From: an uncultured Chthonomonas sp.
GTDB taxonomy: Bacteria; Armatimonadota; Chthonomonadetes; Chthonomonadales; CAJBBX01
NCBI GenBank assembly: GCA_903885605.1
Contig: CAISJD010000082.1
Location: forward strand, 1 to 64,000
DNA: 64,000 nucleotides
Direction: 5' to 3'
Below, in pieces: positions 26,582 through 35,121 of the stretch (positions within the stretch are counted from its first letter, which is position 1; every line of letters begins with the position of its first letter). The notes below the pieces were generated by a model, which had not been told where the DNA came from, did no database searches, and saw only the letters and a program-made list of their open reading frames with translations. A program made the translations under genes and the position numbers.

Positions 26582-27559
26582 ATGACATCACGTGAGCGAG
26601 TACGGACCGTCATTGAGCACGGCAGGCCGGACCGCACCCCGATCTACGGCTGGGTCCGGGCGAACATGGACGGGCCCATCAGCCAGGCTTTCGGCTCGTG
26701 CGACGCCTTCGAGGACCATTACGAGTTCGACCTGGCGCACCTCTTCGGCGGGCCGGGCTCGTACGAGGCGACGGCGCTGCAGCAGGCCGCGGCGGCGGGA
26801 CCGATCCTGCCCGACGTCGCCCTCGAGCTGCCGATGACCGATCCCGACCGCACCTCGGACTACGACGACATCGCGGCGGCGATCAAGCACCACCAGACCG
26901 ACCGCGGACGCTTCGTCTACGTGCAGACACCGGGTATCTTTGAGTGCTTGAACGGCGTCTTCGGCATCGAGAACCACCTGATGTACCTGGCCATGTACCC
27001 CGACGTGCTGGCTCAAGTATACGCGCGGCAGGCCGAGTGGAACCGGCGGTTCGCCATGAACTGCATCGACCTGGGCGTCGATATGGTCCACGTGAGCGAT
27101 GACTGGGGCGCCGAGCGTGGGCTGCTCTTCTCGCCGAAGACCTGGTGGAAGCTCATCTACCCGGCGCACAAGGGCACGGTCGACGCCGTGCGCGCTCGGG
27201 GATGCTACGCCAGCCTCCACACCGACGGGAACAACAACTCCGTCGTCGACGGCATCGTGAAGCTCGGCTACAACGTCGTCCATCCGTGGCAGGAGTCGGC
27301 GGGCATGAGCCTGGCGGACCAGAAGGCGAACTGGAGCCACGAGTTCTCGGTGATGGGCGGGCTGGACGTGCAGACGACCATCGGCTTCGGCGACCTGGCG
27401 AAGCTGAAGAGCGAGATCGAGCGCGTCATGCGGCTCTTCGCCGACGGCGGCCTGCTCTTCTGCACCACGCACTTCGTGCAGGACCACTGCTCCATTGAGG
27501 AGCTGAAGGTGGCGTTCGACACGGCCTACGAGCTCTCACGGAGCCTGGCCAGAGCCTGA
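26582..27559 (+). CDS. Uroporphyrinogen-decarboxylase-family protein (MtaA/CmuA-like)
   Basis: A 325-residue TIM-barrel protein of the URO-D superfamily, which includes URO-D and corrinoid or CoM methyltransferases. The start MTSRERVRTVIEHGRPDRTP is typical of the methyltransferase-like branch. Candidate metal ligands are the His of LHTDGN and the Cys of LLFCTTHF; classical MtaA has HxC, here it is HxD. Heme synthesis is unlikely, as the URO-D substrate Arg block is absent. It follows the GH116 pair by 72 bp, and a TATACT at 26521 could be its -10. Such genes often accompany glycosidases in related phyla; the substrate is unknown. Confidence 0.8.
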   Translation: MTSRERVRTVIEHGRPDRTPIYGWVRANMDGPISQAFGSCDAFEDHYEFDLAHLFGGPGSYEATALQQAAAAGPILPDVALELPMTDPDRTSDYDDIAAAIKHHQTDRGRFVYVQTPGIFECLNGVFGIENHLMYLAMYPDVLAQVYARQAEWNRRFAMNCIDLGVDMVHVSDDWGAERGLLFSPKTWWKLIYPAHKGTVDAVRARGCYASLHTDGNNNSVVDGIVKLGYNVVHPWQESAGMSLADQKANWSHEFSVMGGLDVQTTIGFGDLAKLKSEIERVMRLFADGGLLFCTTHFVQDHCSIEELKVAFDTAYELSRSLARA

Positions 27560-27560
27560 C

Positions 27561-27597
27561 GGAGCGGCGGTGCGCCGGCCGCTCCGTCGGCGCACCG
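27561..27597. terminator. Overlapping inverted repeats between convergent genes
   Basis: GGAGCGGC (27561) pairs with GCCGCTCC (27578-27585), and GCGGTGCGCC overlaps a pairing with GGCGCACCGC; two alternative GC hairpins fill the 39-bp gap. There is no T-run, so this is a possible bidirectional terminator only. Confidence 0.4.
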
Positions 27598-27598
27598 C

Positions 27599-29380
27599 CT
27601 ACTCGTACCGGATGTCGTCGAGGTAGAAGACCACCGGCGCACCCTGCCCCGCCACGGTCCAGGCGAAGCCGGTCTTGATGCGGTTCAGGTCCTTGCCCGC
27701 CAGGTCGATGGTCACCTCGGTCCACTCCTGCGTCAGCTTCACGTCGGCCTTCTTGGCCTCGGCGGAGTCGAAGTACTTCTTGTCTCGGCCCAGCACGCCG
27801 AACATGAAGCTCACCACCTCGCCGCCCTTCTCGCCCCGCGCGCGGAACGTCAGACACCTGGCCCCGGTCAGGTTCCAGCCGCCGGGCTGGTCGCCCCAAT
27901 CGTCCGGCGGGCTCTGCCATACCACGCCCGCCCAGTCGGCGGCGGCCGTGTACTCGCAGCGGATGCAGGTGGCTCCGGCGAAGGGCTTGGTCGTGCACGC
28001 CTCGTCCATCTTCACGGCGGTGCGGTTGCCCATCCAGCCCGTGGGGACGTAGGCCGGGGCCTTGCGGTCACGCTCGTCGTAGACCACCAGAGGCAGCGCG
28101 GCCTTCGCGGCGGGCGGCGCCTTGCGCTCGCCCTTCACCAGCAGCGGCACGTTGGCGGTGGCGGCGCCTCCCTTGCCGTCACGAACGGTGGCGTAGAGGC
28201 GGTACGGGCCCGGCTCCGCGGGCATCTTCAGATCCGCGCCGGTGAGCGACGAGCGGGTCAGGGCGCCCGACACCACGGGAGGGGCCGCCTCGGCGTCGCC
28301 GCCGGTGAAGTAACGCTCGGCCTCGGCCTGCAGCACCCACTCCACCGCCAGCTTGTCGCCCTCGGGGTCCGAGGCGACCAGCGTGGCCGAGAGGGAGGCG
28401 CCGGGCTCCATCGCGTCGGCCGGGGAGACCTTCAGCGAGGTGATGACCGGGCACCGGTTGGCGGGCGGCTTGCCGGACCAGGACTCCTGGGCCACGTCGG
28501 CGGCGGCCACGCGAGAGCCGTCGGCCAGCAGCATGCCGAACCAGGTGGTGGTGGCCTCCTGCTTGTGGCCCCAGGTGAAGGCGTAGGAACCCAGGCAGAG
28601 CGGCTTGCCCACGATGGCCTCGGTGTAGGCGCGGCGGTACCAGCCTGCCTTGGCCTCGCTGGTGGGCTCAAGCACGGCGCCCCACGCGGTCTTCTCCACC
28701 TCCCAGGTGCCGGGGGGGCCGAACTCCGTGAGGACGTAGGGCTTCGTGCCGCCGGCCTTGGCGTAGCGCTCAGCGACGGAGACAGCCCCGGCGTAGCTGT
28801 TGATGCCCAGCACATCGATGCTGGGGCAGAGCTTGTGGACGGCGCCCACCTTGACGTCGCCCAGTTCGGCCACCACGGTCATGGTCGGGTGGTTCGGGTC
28901 GAGGCGCTTCACCATGGCGGCGGAGCCCTCCAGCGCGCTCCAGACTGCCGCGTTGGCGCCGTCGCCCTCCATCTCGTTGCCGAGACCCCACATGAGCAGG
29001 GCGGGGTGGTCCTTGAACTGGAGGACGGCCTTGCGCACCTCGTCGAGCTGCTTGGCGACCTGGTCCACGTTGTTGTAATCGAAGCCGTGGCGCGGGTGGC
29101 CGAGCCAGATGCCCAGCGTGACGCTTAGGCCCAGCTTCTGGGCGGCGTCCAGCGTCTCCTGGGCCTTCTCAACGCCCCACGTTCGGATGGAGTTGCCGCC
29201 CATGCGGGCCAGCAGCTCCAGCGACCCATCGCCGCCCGCGCCCTTGATGGTGTAAGCCGAACCGTTGCGCTTCAGCGCCCAGCCCTGCCCCTGCTTCTCG
29301 ACGGTCACCACGGAAGGCGCGCCCAGCGCGGCTGAGGCGGCACACAGGGCGGCGGCGGCCGCCGGCAGAACGCATCGCAT
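27599..29380 (-). CDS. Secreted GH2-like TIM-barrel glycosidase with C-terminal binding domain
   Basis: A 593-residue exported protein. A signal peptide (to about ALGAPS, residue 20) precedes a short beta domain and a TIM barrel resembling the GH2 catalytic domain or GH5-like transglycosidases. E136 in WGLGNEMEG is the likely acid/base and E219 in VLTEFG the likely nucleophile. A linker Ig-like region (about 320-420, SPADAMEPGASL) and a C-terminal jelly-roll (about 440-593), probably carbohydrate-binding, follow. It would act outside the cell, feeding the cytosolic GH116 enzymes. Exact linkage specificity cannot be read. Confidence 0.8.
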   Translation of the reverse strand: MRCVLPAAAAALCAASAALGAPSVVTVEKQGQGWALKRNGSAYTIKGAGGDGSLELLARMGGNSIRTWGVEKAQETLDAAQKLGLSVTLGIWLGHPRHGFDYNNVDQVAKQLDEVRKAVLQFKDHPALLMWGLGNEMEGDGANAAVWSALEGSAAMVKRLDPNHPTMTVVAELGDVKVGAVHKLCPSIDVLGINSYAGAVSVAERYAKAGGTKPYVLTEFGPPGTWEVEKTAWGAVLEPTSEAKAGWYRRAYTEAIVGKPLCLGSYAFTWGHKQEATTTWFGMLLADGSRVAAADVAQESWSGKPPANRCPVITSLKVSPADAMEPGASLSATLVASDPEGDKLAVEWVLQAEAERYFTGGDAEAAPPVVSGALTRSSLTGADLKMPAEPGPYRLYATVRDGKGGAATANVPLLVKGERKAPPAAKAALPLVVYDERDRKAPAYVPTGWMGNRTAVKMDEACTTKPFAGATCIRCEYTAAADWAGVVWQSPPDDWGDQPGGWNLTGARCLTFRARGEKGGEVVSFMFGVLGRDKKYFDSAEAKKADVKLTQEWTEVTIDLAGKDLNRIKTGFAWTVAGQGAPVVFYLDDIRYE

Positions 29381-29521
29381 GGTCGAACTCCTCGGGCGGG
29401 CGCCTGTCGTCTCCGGGCGCCGGCACGGCCCGATTATGCGGAACCGGCCGGGGCCGCGTCAACCGCCGCCGCGACCGTCAGGGGCCTTGGGGTACCCTAT
29501 GGCCGTAACGGCGCCCGTCCT

Positions 29522-31468
29522 ATGACCCCCTCCAACACCCCCAGACCCTTCGGCCGGATCACGCTACGCTCCATCGTGCTGGCAGCCCTGCTGGCGCCCG
29601 TGGCGGCGTGGGTCAACATCTCCGTGGAAGCCATCCGGTACGCAGGGCAGCCTACCACCGTCTCGGTCTACCCGCACATGATGGCCCTGCTGCTCCTCCT
29701 CGTGGCGTGCAGCGGCGCGGCGGGCCGGGTTCGCCCCTCCTGGCGGCTGAGCCCGGCGGAGATGGTGACGATCTACTTCCTCGTCTTCATGGCCGCCGTC
29801 ATGTCCGCGCACGACACCATGGAGGTGCTGGTCCCCATCCTCACCTACCCCTTCCGCTACGCCAACGCGGGCAACAAGTGGGAGAGCACGATCCTGCCCC
29901 TGCTGCCGCGCCGGCTCACGGTGAGCGACCCCTCGGCGGTGGAGCACTACTGGCTGGGCGGCGCAGACCTCTGGCGCTCCGGCGAGGTGGGCGTCTGGCT
30001 GGGTCCGGCGCTCTGCTGGGCGGCCTTCCTGAGCGCGCTGGTCTTCTGCGGCGCCTGCCTCAACTCGCTGTTGCGGCGGCAGTGGGCCGAGAACGAGCGG
30101 CTGGCCTTCCCGCTGGCGCAGTTGCCGCTGGACCTGGTGCAGCCCCGGCAGCCGCTCTGGACCAACCGGCTCTTCCTCATGGGCTTCGCTGCGGCCGTGG
30201 CACACGACACCTGGTTCGGCCTCCACACGCTCTGGCCCACGATCCCGGAGCCCTACATCCGGTTCCAGACCGCGCAGCAGTTCCTCACCGCGCCGCCATG
30301 GAACGCCATCGCCTGGCTACCCGTGGCCTTCTTCCCATGGATCATGGGGCTCGGCGTGATGCTGCCCACGGACCTGCTCTTCTCCTGCTGGTTCTTCTTC
30401 ATCGTCTGGAAGCTGCAGCCCGTGGTGGCGGCTGCCAACGGGTACACCGACATCCCCGGCTTCCCGTTCGTCTTCGAGCAGTCGTTCGGGGCCTACATGG
30501 CGATTGCGGTCTTCACGCTCTACACCGCCCGGAAGGCGCTCTGGCGGGGCTTCTCGGCGCTCTGGACGCGGGACGTGGAGGTCATGGCCGGCGACCCGCT
30601 CCACCCGAGGACGGCCTCGCTGGGCGTGCTGGCGGCTCTGGCAGCGGCGCTCTGGTTCCTGACGAAGATGGGCATGGCGGCGTGGGTGGCCTGCGGCACG
30701 CTGTCCATCTACCTCATGGCTGCCATCGCCATCACCCGGCTCCGCGCGGAGATGGGCACGCCGGCCCACGACCTGGGCCAGATGGGCCCCATGCGCCTGC
30801 TCCCGCTGACGTTCGGCAAGGAGGCGTTCCGCGACCAGGACCTGGTGGCGCTGGCGCTGAGCCACGGGTTCAACCGCAACTACCGGGCCTGCCCCATGGC
30901 GGTCCATGCCGAGGGCTTGCAGGCTCAGGCCAGGTCCGGCGGGAGCCTGCGGGGCATCTTCTGGGCGCTGGTGGTGTTCGCCTGCTGGGGCGCGCTCTGC
31001 GGGTTCGCAGCGGATGTGGCGCTGAACTACCGGTGGGGCGCCATCTCGCACTGCGACCCGCCCTACGTCAGCGCGATCTTCGGCAAGGAGCCCTACGACC
31101 ACATCACGAACCTGATGCAGGGCGGCATCACAGCCCTGCAGCGGCGGACGGCCGTGGCGGCGGTGGGCGTGGGGTTCGCCGTGGCGGCCGCGCTGGGTGC
31201 GGCGCGGATGGGCGCGGTGGGCTTCCCATTCCACCCCGTGGGGTACGCCATCTCCAGCAACTGGTGCATGTCGCTGATGTGGCTCTCGCTGCTGGCGGCA
31301 TGGGTCATCAAGGTCGCCCTGCTCAAGGCGGGAGGCCTGCGGCTCTACCGGCAGGCCCTGCCGCTTTTCCTGGGCATCGTCCTTGGCGAATGCGCCGCGG
31401 GCACGGTTTGGATGGCCCTGAGCGCGCTCCTGGGCACGAAGACCTTCATCGTCTGGCCCTACGGATAG
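29522..31468 (+). CDS. DUF6785/DUF6784-like polytopic membrane protein
   Basis: A 648-residue protein with about 14 hydrophobic segments, loosely resembling oligopeptide-transporter-like families in its layout. The first helix (SIVLAALLAPVAAWVNI), the block LSPAEMVTIYFLVFMAAVM and WAENERLAFPLAQLPL match what I recall of DUF6785 proteins of Armatimonadota and Planctomycetota, always of unknown function. Placement among glycosidases suggests uptake of a saccharide or a linked compound, which is inference. Start ATG 29522 fits the hydrophobicity pattern. Confidence 0.75.
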   Translation: MTPSNTPRPFGRITLRSIVLAALLAPVAAWVNISVEAIRYAGQPTTVSVYPHMMALLLLLVACSGAAGRVRPSWRLSPAEMVTIYFLVFMAAVMSAHDTMEVLVPILTYPFRYANAGNKWESTILPLLPRRLTVSDPSAVEHYWLGGADLWRSGEVGVWLGPALCWAAFLSALVFCGACLNSLLRRQWAENERLAFPLAQLPLDLVQPRQPLWTNRLFLMGFAAAVAHDTWFGLHTLWPTIPEPYIRFQTAQQFLTAPPWNAIAWLPVAFFPWIMGLGVMLPTDLLFSCWFFFIVWKLQPVVAAANGYTDIPGFPFVFEQSFGAYMAIAVFTLYTARKALWRGFSALWTRDVEVMAGDPLHPRTASLGVLAALAAALWFLTKMGMAAWVACGTLSIYLMAAIAITRLRAEMGTPAHDLGQMGPMRLLPLTFGKEAFRDQDLVALALSHGFNRNYRACPMAVHAEGLQAQARSGGSLRGIFWALVVFACWGALCGFAADVALNYRWGAISHCDPPYVSAIFGKEPYDHITNLMQGGITALQRRTAVAAVGVGFAVAAALGAARMGAVGFPFHPVGYAISSNWCMSLMWLSLLAAWVIKVALLKAGGLRLYRQALPLFLGIVLGECAAGTVWMALSALLGTKTFIVWPYG

Positions 31469-31545
31469 CGGCGAAACGAGAAGGCGGCCCGGTCCGTCAG
31501 ATTCCAGAGCGGCGCCACCACGACGGCCGCCGCGGGGAGCATAGA

Positions 31546-32394
31546 GTGGGCAGACTGACGCACGAGGAGCCGCAGGGCCAGGCCATCGACTCGAAGACGC
31601 TGGAGGCCCTGAGCAGCAAGAAGGAGCAGGTCCGCGAGCAGGCGCGCCAGGTGGTGGACCACGCCGGGGTCGATGCGCTGCTGGCTACCGTGCGGGCCGA
31701 GGGCGAGAGGCGGGCCAAGCGGCGCAAGGTGGGCATCGGCATCCTCTGCTTCTACGCGCTGCTCCTGGTCATCATGGTCGCGACCGACCACGGCAAGAGC
31801 ATGGGCAGCTTCGGGGGCATGACGGGCGTGCTGGCCACGCTCTTCGCGGCGAGCCAGGCGCAGCGCAACGCCGCCAAGGAGCTGGCCAAGTACGACGACG
31901 TGCGGGGCGTGGGTCCGCTGACCGAAGCGCTGGACTACCAGGACAAGGAGACGACCGCCGCGGTTGAGCCCACGCTGGTGGATCTGCTGCCGCGCCTCAA
32001 GGCGAGCGACCACGACCTGCTGGAGGAGGCGCACCGCAAGGCGCTGACCAAGCGCATGCTGGCCCACAAGAACCCGAAGCTGACCGCGGCGATCCTGAGG
32101 GGCTTCGAGCAGGTGGCAGACGAGGCGGCCGTGAAGGCGATCCGCGAGGTGGCGGCCGGCGAGCACAAGGCCGGAACCGACGCGGCGATCCGCAAGCTAG
32201 CCGCCGAAATCCTCCCCGGAGCCGAGGCCGCCGCCGTGCGGCTGACGCAGTACGGCACGCTCCTCCGCCCCGCCGACGCCTCGGCGCTGGGCGACAGGCT
32301 GGTCCGTCCCGCCGCAGCGGGCGTCTTCGCCACCGACGCTGACCGGCTGGTGCGGGCGGTGGAGGCGCCGGGTGATGAGGGGGTGAAGGGGTGA
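31546..32394 (+). CDS. HEAT-repeat-like membrane protein with GTG start
   Basis: A 282-residue protein of unknown function starting at GTG 31546, with GGGGAG about 8 nt upstream. The N-terminal 60 residues are charged and helical, two short hydrophobic segments follow (IGILCFYALLLVIMVA and GGMTGVLATLFAAS, about 63-100), and the rest looks like HEAT-type helical repeats (GPLTEALDY, LVDLLPRL, EAVKAIREVA). The frame is open far upstream across the DUF6785 gene, but that part is antisense-like shadow. It lies 77 bp after the membrane protein and may be its partner. Confidence 0.65.
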   Translation: MGRLTHEEPQGQAIDSKTLEALSSKKEQVREQARQVVDHAGVDALLATVRAEGERRAKRRKVGIGILCFYALLLVIMVATDHGKSMGSFGGMTGVLATLFAASQAQRNAAKELAKYDDVRGVGPLTEALDYQDKETTAAVEPTLVDLLPRLKASDHDLLEEAHRKALTKRMLAHKNPKLTAAILRGFEQVADEAAVKAIREVAAGEHKAGTDAAIRKLAAEILPGAEAAAVRLTQYGTLLRPADASALGDRLVRPAAAGVFATDADRLVRAVEAPGDEGVKG

Positions 32395-32410
32395 GCGGGT
32401 GAGGGGGTGA
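32371..32410 (+). repeat. Degenerate GGGTGA tandem repeat
   Basis: Five imperfect GGGTGA/GGGGTGA units cover the stop codon of the HEAT-like gene and the bases just after it. Simple-sequence slippage could extend or shorten the gene end. No other feature is evident in the rest of the 146-bp gap before the S9 peptidase, apart from a TAGAAT at 32505 that may be a -10. Confidence 0.5.
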
Positions 32411-32540
32411 AACGGCTTGGCCGTTGCTGATAGCAACGTTAATGCGGTCATGCCACCAGGGGTTTTGCCCTATTGGGAGCGGCGAGCGGCTTGCGCGCAG
32501 GCAGTAGAATGGAGCCACCCCATCCCTGAGGTGTGCCGCC

Positions 32541-35063
32541 ATGCCTTCCTTCCTCCGCTTGTGTGCCGCCGCGCTTGTGTCGGCTTCGTGCTCGAGCCCT
32601 GCGATGGGCCAGGGCGCGAAGGCCGACTACGCCCGCATCGAGACGATGCGCGGGCTGGCTCGGGCCTCGGTCTTCCGCACGCGCGTGCAGCCGCACTGGT
32701 TCGCCGGCGGCCGCAAGCTCTGGTACCGCAACGACCTGGCCGAGGGCCGCAAGGAGTTCATCCTCGTCGACGCGCAGGCCGGGCGGCGCGCGGCTGCGTT
32801 CGACCACAAGCGCCTGGCGGCGGCTCTGTCGACGGCCCTCGGCAAGCCGGTGGACGCGGCCAAGCTGCCGTTCGACGCCATCGCGCTGGATGATGCCTGC
32901 AGCGCCGTAACCGTCGGGGTGGCCGGCAAGGCGTGGCGCTGCTCGCTGACCGACTACGCAATCTCCCCCGCTAACGGAGCGGCGCCGGAGCAACCCACGC
33001 TGCCGCGCTCGATGCAGGTCAGGCCCTCCAGCCGCACCGGCGACGAGTCGGCCATCCGCTTTGAGAACCGCACCGGCGGGCCCGTCAGCCTCTTCTGGAT
33101 CGACAGCGAGGGCGGGCGCAAGGCCTACGGCACGCTGGCCGCCGGCGAGAGCCGCGAGCAGCACTCCTTCGCCGGGCACGTCTGGCTGGCCACCGACGCG
33201 GCGGGCAAGACGCTGGGCGTCTACGAGGCGGCGGACAGCCCGGGGGTGGCGGTCATCGACGGCAACGCGCCACAGCGGCCCAACGGCCGGACGCGGGGCC
33301 GCGGAGAGCAGGCGCGACAAGCCGAGCCCGGACGCTCGCCGGACGGCAAGTGGGTCGCCTTCGTGCGAGATGCCAACGTCTGGCTCCGCGACGCGGCCAC
33401 GGGCGCCGAGGCTGCCCTCAGCTCCGACGGCAAGCCCGGCGACGGCTACGGCGAGATCGTCTGGTCGCCCGACTCGCGGCGGATTGTGGCCGTGCGGACG
33501 CTGGCCGGCGAGGAGCACAAGGTGTATATCGTGCAATCCTCGCCACCCGACCAGGTGCAGCCCAAGCTGCTCACGCTGGACTACAACAAGCCCGGCGACA
33601 AGCTACCCGTGCCGACGCCGCACCTCTTCGACGTGGCGGCCCGGCGCGAAGTCCCGGTAGCGAACACGCTCTTCCCGCATGCCTGGTCGGTCGCCGACAT
33701 CCGGTGGGACGCCGACGCGTCGCGGTTCACGTTCCTCTACAACCAGCGCGGCCACCAGGTCCTGCGGATTGTGGCCGTGGACGCCGCATCAGGCGCGGTA
33801 TCCGCCCTGGTGGACGAGACCAGCAAGACCTTCATCGACTACGCGGGCAAGTACTTCTGCCGGTATATGGACGCGACGAACGAGATCCTCTGGATGTCGG
33901 AGCGGGACGGCTGGAACCACCTCTACCTCATCGACAGCCGCACGGGCGCCGTGAAGAGCCGCGTGACGCAGGGCCCGTGGGTGGTGCGGAGCGTGGATCG
34001 TGTGGACGAGGCGAAGCGGGAGGTCTGGTTCAGCTGCGGCGGCATCGACCCCGGCCAGGACCCCTACTACCTCCACCAGTGCCGCGTGGGCTTCGACGGC
34101 AAGGGGCTCGTGCGGCTGACGCAGGGCGACGGCAACCACGCCCTCACCTACTCGCCCGACGGGGAGCGCTACCTGGACGCCTACTCGCGGACCGACATGC
34201 CGACCGTCACCGAGTTGCGGCGCACGAAGGACGGCTCGCTGGTCTGCGCCCTGGAGCGGGGAGACGCCTCGACGCTGCTCAAGACGGGCTGGAAGATGCC
34301 GGAGCGCTTCGCCGCCAAGGGCCGCGACGGCGTGACGGACATCCACGGCGTCATCTACCGCCCCTCGAACTACCGGCCGGGCAAGCGCTACCCGGTCATC
34401 GAGAGCATCTACGCCGGGCCGCAGGGCTTCTTCACGCCCAAGGCCTGGTCGGCCTGGAACGGCATGCAGGAGCTGGCCGAGCTGGGCTTCATCGTGGTGC
34501 AGATGGACGGCATGGGCACCTCCGGCCGCTCCAAGGCGTTCCACGATGCCTGCGCGAGGAACCTGGGCGACGCCGGCTTCCCGGACCGCATCCTCTGGAT
34601 GCAGGCGGCGGCCAGGACGCGGCCCTGGATGGACCTGACGCGCGTCGGCATCTACGGCGGCTCGGCGGGCGGGCAGAACGCCCTGCGCGGGCTGGAGGCC
34701 TACCCCGACTTCTACAAGGCCGCCGTGGCCGACTGCGGTTGCCACGACAACCGCATGGACAAGGTCTGGTGGAACGAGCTATGGATGGGCTGGCCCGTGG
34801 GCCCGCACTACGCCGAGCAGTCCAACGTGACCAACGCCAAGGCCATCAAGGGCAAGCTGCTGCTGATCGTCGGGGAGATGGACACCAACGTCGACCCGGC
34901 CAGCACCATGCAGGTGGTCGACGCGCTCATCAAGGCGGACAAAGACTTCGACCTGCTGGTGGTACCCAACGGCGGGCACTGCCCCAGCGGGACCCCCTAC
35001 GGAACCCGGCGGCTCCGTGACTTCTTCGTGCGGGCGCTCTGGGGAGTGGAGCCGAGACGGTGA
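32541..35063 (+). CDS. Secreted S9 family prolyl oligopeptidase / DPP4-like peptidase
   Basis: An 840-residue serine peptidase with a signal peptide (about 1-24, ending AMGQG). Residues 40-600 hold a beta-propeller of the DPP4 N-terminal type with WSPDSRRIV and YSPDGERYL blades. The C-terminal alpha/beta hydrolase has IYGGSAGGQ with S708 as nucleophile, GEMDTNVDP with D781 as acid, and NGGHCPSG with H813 as base, all in order. An insert around 140-215 (RFENRTGGPVSLFWIDSEG) resembles a VHL-beta-like domain, known in some bacterial S9 peptidases. It cleaves small peptides outside the cytoplasm. Confidence 0.88.
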   Translation: MPSFLRLCAAALVSASCSSPAMGQGAKADYARIETMRGLARASVFRTRVQPHWFAGGRKLWYRNDLAEGRKEFILVDAQAGRRAAAFDHKRLAAALSTALGKPVDAAKLPFDAIALDDACSAVTVGVAGKAWRCSLTDYAISPANGAAPEQPTLPRSMQVRPSSRTGDESAIRFENRTGGPVSLFWIDSEGGRKAYGTLAAGESREQHSFAGHVWLATDAAGKTLGVYEAADSPGVAVIDGNAPQRPNGRTRGRGEQARQAEPGRSPDGKWVAFVRDANVWLRDAATGAEAALSSDGKPGDGYGEIVWSPDSRRIVAVRTLAGEEHKVYIVQSSPPDQVQPKLLTLDYNKPGDKLPVPTPHLFDVAARREVPVANTLFPHAWSVADIRWDADASRFTFLYNQRGHQVLRIVAVDAASGAVSALVDETSKTFIDYAGKYFCRYMDATNEILWMSERDGWNHLYLIDSRTGAVKSRVTQGPWVVRSVDRVDEAKREVWFSCGGIDPGQDPYYLHQCRVGFDGKGLVRLTQGDGNHALTYSPDGERYLDAYSRTDMPTVTELRRTKDGSLVCALERGDASTLLKTGWKMPERFAAKGRDGVTDIHGVIYRPSNYRPGKRYPVIESIYAGPQGFFTPKAWSAWNGMQELAELGFIVVQMDGMGTSGRSKAFHDACARNLGDAGFPDRILWMQAAARTRPWMDLTRVGIYGGSAGGQNALRGLEAYPDFYKAAVADCGCHDNRMDKVWWNELWMGWPVGPHYAEQSNVTNAKAIKGKLLLIVGEMDTNVDPASTMQVVDALIKADKDFDLLVVPNGGHCPSGTPYGTRRLRDFFVRALWGVEPRR

Positions 35064-35092
35064 GGGGCGCCCCGCGCAGTGCGGGACGCCCC
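35064..35092. terminator. Strong hairpin between convergent S9 peptidase and hcp
   Basis: GGGGCG-CCCCGC pairs with GCGGG-CGCCCC around a GCAGT loop, about 11-12 bp of stem with one mismatch or bulge. It fills the gap between two convergent genes and probably stops both transcripts. Confidence 0.55.
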
Positions 35093-35121
35093 AGGGCCGG
35101 CTTCGGTTGGGTTGCAGCAGC

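Noticed and set aside
29608-31545. Long plus-strand frame upstream of the HEAT-like protein
   Set aside because: It overlaps the DUF6785-like gene in another frame and is arginine/glycine-rich; only the part from GTG 31546 looks coding.
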